Positions 34,220 through 37,392 of a DNA stretch of 37,392 nt are shown in pieces. The notes beneath the pieces are model-generated. The model was not told where the DNA came from, ran no database searches, and saw only the letters and a program-made list of their open reading frames with translations. A program made the position numbers and the translations under genes. The stretch covers positions 1 through 37,392 of the forward strand of contig JAQWNI010000173.1 in assembly GCA_029268645.1 (NCBI GenBank), given 5' to 3'. Source of the stretch: Myxococcota bacterium (GTDB lineage: Bacteria > Myxococcota_A > UBA9160 > UBA4427). How positions within the stretch are numbered: the stretch's first letter is position 1; each line of letters starts with the position of its first letter.

Positions 34220-34453
34220 GTGGCGAAATCGAGAATGCTCGAGGCGAAAGTATGGGAGGTGACCGCGGTGAAGAAGCCGCAGGTGACCCCGGCTCTCGTC
34301 CGTGACATTGTAGGTCTTCGTCGCCGGGAACATGGCCGAGCTGTTCAGTTGCCGAAGCGTCGCCAAACGCAATCAGGGGAGAATGAGGGTGAGTGTGGAG
34401 AAAGACGGAACCGTTGGGGGCGGTGTGATGGAGGGCCGGGGTCATCAAGGTGA
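34220..34453 (+). CDS. Possible small ORF just upstream of and overlapping nrdJ
   Basis: A GTG at 34220 preceded by AGGAGAG (about 34209-34215) opens a 77-codon frame. The first part reads like a basic, soluble peptide (KVWEVTAVKKPQVTPALVRDIVGLRRREHGRA), but the last third is low-complexity Arg/Gly/Glu. It overlaps the nrdJ N-terminal region in another frame. I recognise no family. It could be a leader peptide or simply chance; the good ribosome-binding site is the only positive evidence. Confidence 0.22.
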   Translation: MAKSRMLEAKVWEVTAVKKPQVTPALVRDIVGLRRREHGRAVQLPKRRQTQSGENEGECGERRNRWGRCDGGPGSSR

Positions 34454-37265
34454 AACGAGACATCCGGGGGTAACGATTGAGGGAGCGGCGACGCCGGTTT
34501 CGACGGCCGCGCCAAGTCGTCCCGGTCGTGGAAAAGCGAAGGGTCGAGCGCGTGGTTCGGCCGGACTTTCGATTCCTCGGCATTTTACCGAGGCGGGCGT
34601 CGATCCCTTCGATCAAGTCGAGTGGGAATTGCGAACGGCCAACATCAGCAACGAGAAGGGCGAAACGGTCTTCGAGCAGAATGATGTTGAGATGCCGGCG
34701 AGGTGGTCCCAGCTGGCGACCAATGTCGTCGTCTCGAAGTATTTCCGCGGTCATGTCGGGACGCCGGAAAGAGAGCGAAGCGTCAAGCAGTTGATAGGTC
34801 GGGTCGTCGGCCGCATCGCTGACTGGGGAATCGAAGGCGGTTACTTCGCTTCCGAGGCGGACGTCGACAGCTTTCGAGATGAATTGAAGCATCTCCTCGT
34901 TCAACAAAAGATGGCTTTCAACAGCCCTGTCTGGTTCAACCTGGGTGTCTCCGACACGCCTCAGCAGGCCAGTGCCTGCTTCATCAACTCAGTCGAAGAC
35001 ACCATGGAGTCCATCATGGGGCTGGCGCGCACCGAGGCCATGCTCTTTAAGGGAGGCTCGGGGGCGGGAAGTAACCTCTCCTCGATCCGCTCTTCCCGCG
35101 AGCAATTGGCCGGAGGCGGGGTCGCCTCGGGCCCGGTGTCGTTCATGAGAGGGTTCGATTCATTCGCGGGCGTGATCAAGTCGGGCGGGAAAACGCGCCG
35201 GGCGGCGAAGATGGTCATTCTCAATGTTGACCATCCGGATATTCGAGATTTTATCAACAGCAAGTCGGATGAAGAGAAAAAGGCCTGGGCGCTGATCGAC
35301 GCAGGCTACGACGGCGGATTCAACGTCCCGGGTGGCGCCTATGACTCGATCGCCTTCCAAAATGCGAATCACTCGGTGAGGGTAACCGACGCGTTCATGC
35401 GTTCTGCAGAGGCGAATGGGTCCTGGGATACAAAGGCGGTCACGAGCGGCGATGTCGTGGAGACGTTCAAGGCTCGAGATCTGCTGAGAGAGATGGCTGA
35501 CTCGGCCCACCTCTGCGGGGATCCGGGCATCCAATACGATTCAACGATCAATCGCTGGAACCCTGTCAAGGCATCGGGCCGCATCAACTCGAGTAACCCT
35601 TGCTCGGAGTACATGTTTCTCGACGACACGGCCTGCAACTTGGCCAGCCTCAACCTTATGACGTTTATCGATGAGGAGGGTGAGTTTCAGGTGCGGGACT
35701 TCCAGAGGGCCGTGGCCATCACGATCCTCGCTCAAGAAATCCTGGTTGATTTTGCGGATTACCCCACTAAGGCGATTGCTCAGAATAGCCACCTCTTCCG
35801 TCCGTTGGGTCTTGGGTATGCCAACCTAGGCGCCTTGCTGATGGCCAATGGAAAGCCCTACGACAGCGAGGAGGGGCGGAATGTGGCCGCTGCCATTACC
35901 TCGTTGATGTGCGGGCAGGCCTACCTGACGAGCGCCGAAATCTCAGAAGCAATGGGCCCGTTCACCCGATATCGGATGAATCGCAAGCCCTTCTTGGAAG
36001 TCATTGAGATGCATGGGGATGCAGCCCGGGCCCTTTCCCAGGAAGGGGTGCAGGGGGATCTTCATCAAACTTCCCAAGAAGTGTGGTCTCAGGCGCTGGA
36101 AGCTGGTCGAAAGCACGGTTTCAAAAATGGCCAAGTGACTGTTTTGGCACCGACCGGCACGATTGCCTTCATGATGGATTGCGATACCACCGGTGTCGAG
36201 CCCGACATCGCATTGGTGAAGTATAAGAAGTTGGTCGGCGGTGGGTTTCTGAAGATCGTCAACAACACCGTCCCGATGGCTTTGAGAAAGCTCGGTTACG
36301 ACGATCAGCAGACAGCCGCTATTTTGGCTCACATCGACGACCGGGAGAGCATCGAAGGGGCTCCTGGGTTGTCGGAGGAGCACCTCGGGGTATTCGATTG
36401 TGCTTTTCGTGCAGCCAACGGGGCGCGGTCGATTCACTGGATGGGACACGTTCGCATGATGGGGGCGGTTCAGCCCTTTCTCTCCGGGGCGATCAGTAAG
36501 ACGGTCAATCTCCCGGAAGATGCCTCGGTGGAAGACGTCGAAGCCGCCTACGTCGAAGGCTGGCGTTTGGGGCTGAAGGCGCTCGCCGTTTACCGAGATG
36601 GCAGCAAGCGGACTCAGCCACTGAACTCCGGCAAAGAGGAAGAGAAGAAAGTTGCGCATCTCGATGAGTACCGACCTCGCCGACGGAAGCTGGCCGACGA
36701 ACGGGAAGCGTTTACACACAAGTTCTCGATCGCTGGCCACGAGGGTTATCTCACGGTCGGCTCCTATGAAGACGGGGCGCCGGGAGAGATCTTTCTGCGC
36801 ATGGCTAAGGAAGGAAGTACGATCTCTGGCTTGATGGACACCATTGCAACGATGACCTCGATTGCGCTCCAGTACGGTGTTCCCCTCAAGGCATTGGTGG
36901 ACAAATTCAGCCACACCCGCTTCGAACCGTCGGGCTTCACCAATAACCGAGAGATCCCGATGGCGAAGTCCATTACGGACTACGTGTTCCGGTATCTGGG
37001 CAACCGATATATTGAGGCCGAAGTATCGACCCTTGATTCGGAAGAGGATGCTTCCGTAGGAGACGGGGGCGGTGACCGAGCAACTCCGGTCGTCATGGGT
37101 GCGGTGGCAGGGGGCTCAGGGGCCGGAGCTTCCTCCGGAGGCAATGCTTCTAGCTTCATCAACCAAGCCGATGCGCCGTCCTGCATGGACTGTGGTTCGA
37201 TCATGATCCGCAATGGAGCATGTTACAAATGTCCCAACTGCGGTTCGACAAGCGGATGTAGCTAG
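34428..37265 (+). CDS. nrdJ: Adenosylcobalamin-dependent (class II) ribonucleotide reductase
   Basis: The enzyme, about 945 residues, reduces ribonucleotides to deoxyribonucleotides using adenosylcobalamin, so it works with or without oxygen. Motifs are FNSPVWFNLGV, QASACFINSVED (Cys184), GGSGAGSNLSSIRSS, NPCSE with the thiyl-radical Cys392 flanked by the conserved Asn and Glu, and LAPTGTIAFMMDCDTTGVEP. The C-terminus has two CxxC pairs (CMDCG and CPNCG) like those that re-reduce the active site or bind zinc. The start is uncertain: in-frame ATGs lie at 34332, 34383 and 34428. The last is chosen because the first 32 codons look non-conserved and it leaves a short basic tail before PRHFTEAGVDPFDQVEWELR. 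Confidence 0.93.
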   Translation: MEGRGHQGETRHPGVTIEGAATPVSTAAPSRPGRGKAKGRARGSAGLSIPRHFTEAGVDPFDQVEWELRTANISNEKGETVFEQNDVEMPARWSQLATNVVVSKYFRGHVGTPERERSVKQLIGRVVGRIADWGIEGGYFASEADVDSFRDELKHLLVQQKMAFNSPVWFNLGVSDTPQQASACFINSVEDTMESIMGLARTEAMLFKGGSGAGSNLSSIRSSREQLAGGGVASGPVSFMRGFDSFAGVIKSGGKTRRAAKMVILNVDHPDIRDFINSKSDEEKKAWALIDAGYDGGFNVPGGAYDSIAFQNANHSVRVTDAFMRSAEANGSWDTKAVTSGDVVETFKARDLLREMADSAHLCGDPGIQYDSTINRWNPVKASGRINSSNPCSEYMFLDDTACNLASLNLMTFIDEEGEFQVRDFQRAVAITILAQEILVDFADYPTKAIAQNSHLFRPLGLGYANLGALLMANGKPYDSEEGRNVAAAITSLMCGQAYLTSAEISEAMGPFTRYRMNRKPFLEVIEMHGDAARALSQEGVQGDLHQTSQEVWSQALEAGRKHGFKNGQVTVLAPTGTIAFMMDCDTTGVEPDIALVKYKKLVGGGFLKIVNNTVPMALRKLGYDDQQTAAILAHIDDRESIEGAPGLSEEHLGVFDCAFRAANGARSIHWMGHVRMMGAVQPFLSGAISKTVNLPEDASVEDVEAAYVEGWRLGLKALAVYRDGSKRTQPLNSGKEEEKKVAHLDEYRPRRRKLADEREAFTHKFSIAGHEGYLTVGSYEDGAPGEIFLRMAKEGSTISGLMDTIATMTSIALQYGVPLKALVDKFSHTRFEPSGFTNNREIPMAKSITDYVFRYLGNRYIEAEVSTLDSEEDASVGDGGGDRATPVVMGAVAGGSGAGASSGGNASSFINQADAPSCMDCGSIMIRNGACYKCPNCGSTSGCS

Positions 37266-37297
37266 CGGTTTTCTGGACTTGGAAGCCGAGTTGCTGC

Positions 37298-37354
37298 GGA
37301 GCGCGGTGGCCGGAGGAGCCAGCTGGGGGGGTGGCTTGCCGGCCTCCGCGCTCC
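37298..37354 (+). terminator. Large hairpin after nrdJ
   Basis: A 16-bp left arm at 37298-37313 pairs with 37339-37354 with a single mismatch, and AGCCA/TGGCT extends it inside the loop. It lies 32 nt after the nrdJ stop. Only TGGTTCTTG follows, so there is no proper T-run. Confidence 0.55.
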
Positions 37355-37392
37355 TGGTTCTTGAGTAGCGCCCTCAATTGCTGGGAATGAAG

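Noticed and set aside
33576-34262. Plus-strand open frame of 228 codons in the gap before nrdJ, and a minus-strand one (33638-34372)
   Set aside because: Both are Arg/Ser-rich, without domains or ribosome-binding sites, and run through the perfect hairpins; a structured RNA explains the region better.
33263-34331. Cobalamin riboswitch, RNase P RNA, tmRNA or SRP RNA in the nrdJ leader
   Set aside because: I looked for the B12 box and the AACTGT/GCCACT core, GAGGAAAGTCC, an alanine-rich tag frame and GGAAGCAGC; none is present. A profile search is still needed.
35943-36914. 323-codon minus-strand open frame
   Set aside because: Antisense to conserved nrdJ sequence and without family resemblance.

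Overview
The window is about 37 kb of GC-rich bacterial chromosome, densely packed with some 32 protein genes. I see no rRNA, tRNA, CRISPR array, insertion sequence or phage gene. The gene set points to a Gram-negative, aerobic, metabolically versatile bacterium: KdsA (lipopolysaccharide KDO synthesis), glutathione reductase and glutaredoxin, a lipoprotein, a sigma-54 promoter and PII/AmtB. It also has traits scattered among environmental lineages: a coenzyme F420 reductase and a luciferase-like F420-type oxidoreductase, a cytochrome P450, several acyl-CoA enzymes, a B12-dependent ribonucleotide reductase, a PP2C phosphatase and an FHA-GAF-adenylate cyclase. A myxobacterial or other former 'deltaproteobacterial' lineage fits best, but this is inference from gene content only.

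Layout. 1-1809 (-): kdsA followed by two short-chain dehydrogenases, the last cut by the window edge. 1923-4937 (+): long-chain-type acyl-CoA dehydrogenase, glutaredoxin, a small exported membrane protein, enoyl-CoA hydratase. 4981-6177 (-): argD-type aminotransferase, divergent from a DUF4336 protein. 6987-8654 (-): FHA-GAF-class III cyclase, divergent from a GNAT acetyltransferase, an E2-like acyltransferase and a TetR regulator (+). 11325-12921 (-): gamma-carbonic-anhydrase-like protein and a degenerate TraB/GumN lipoprotein. 13081-14055 (+): quinone oxidoreductase. 14147-16009 (-): the nitrogen module amtB then glnK. 16448-18632 (+): luciferase-like oxidoreductase, DUF4404 protein, isocitrate lyase/PEP mutase family lyase. 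18650-22256 (-): PP2C phosphatase then a Ski2-like DUF3516 helicase. 22442-23158 (+): endonuclease III. 23203-25407 (-): COG0523 GTPase and P450. 25457-29452 (+): glutathione reductase, Nudix, exported protein, M18 aminopeptidase. 29507-32127 (-): HisN/IMPase-like phosphatase and a methylsuccinyl-CoA-dehydrogenase-like enzyme. 32207-37265 (+): DUF971, F420 reductase, a 1.07-kb gap, then nrdJ.

The most interesting stretch is the 33263-34331 gap before nrdJ. It starts with two NrdR-box-like palindromes exactly 32 bp apart, followed by a TTGACG promoter candidate. The roughly 0.8-0.9 kb between that promoter and nrdJ is packed with perfect hairpins. They end in two mutually exclusive stems, one of which abuts a run of eight T, the layout of an attenuator or riboswitch. 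I cannot match it to a known RNA class. A second regulatory highlight is a full-consensus sigma-54 promoter with an upstream 10-bp dyad before amtB-glnK, plus a large hairpin between the two genes that can re-pair with the amtB stop region.
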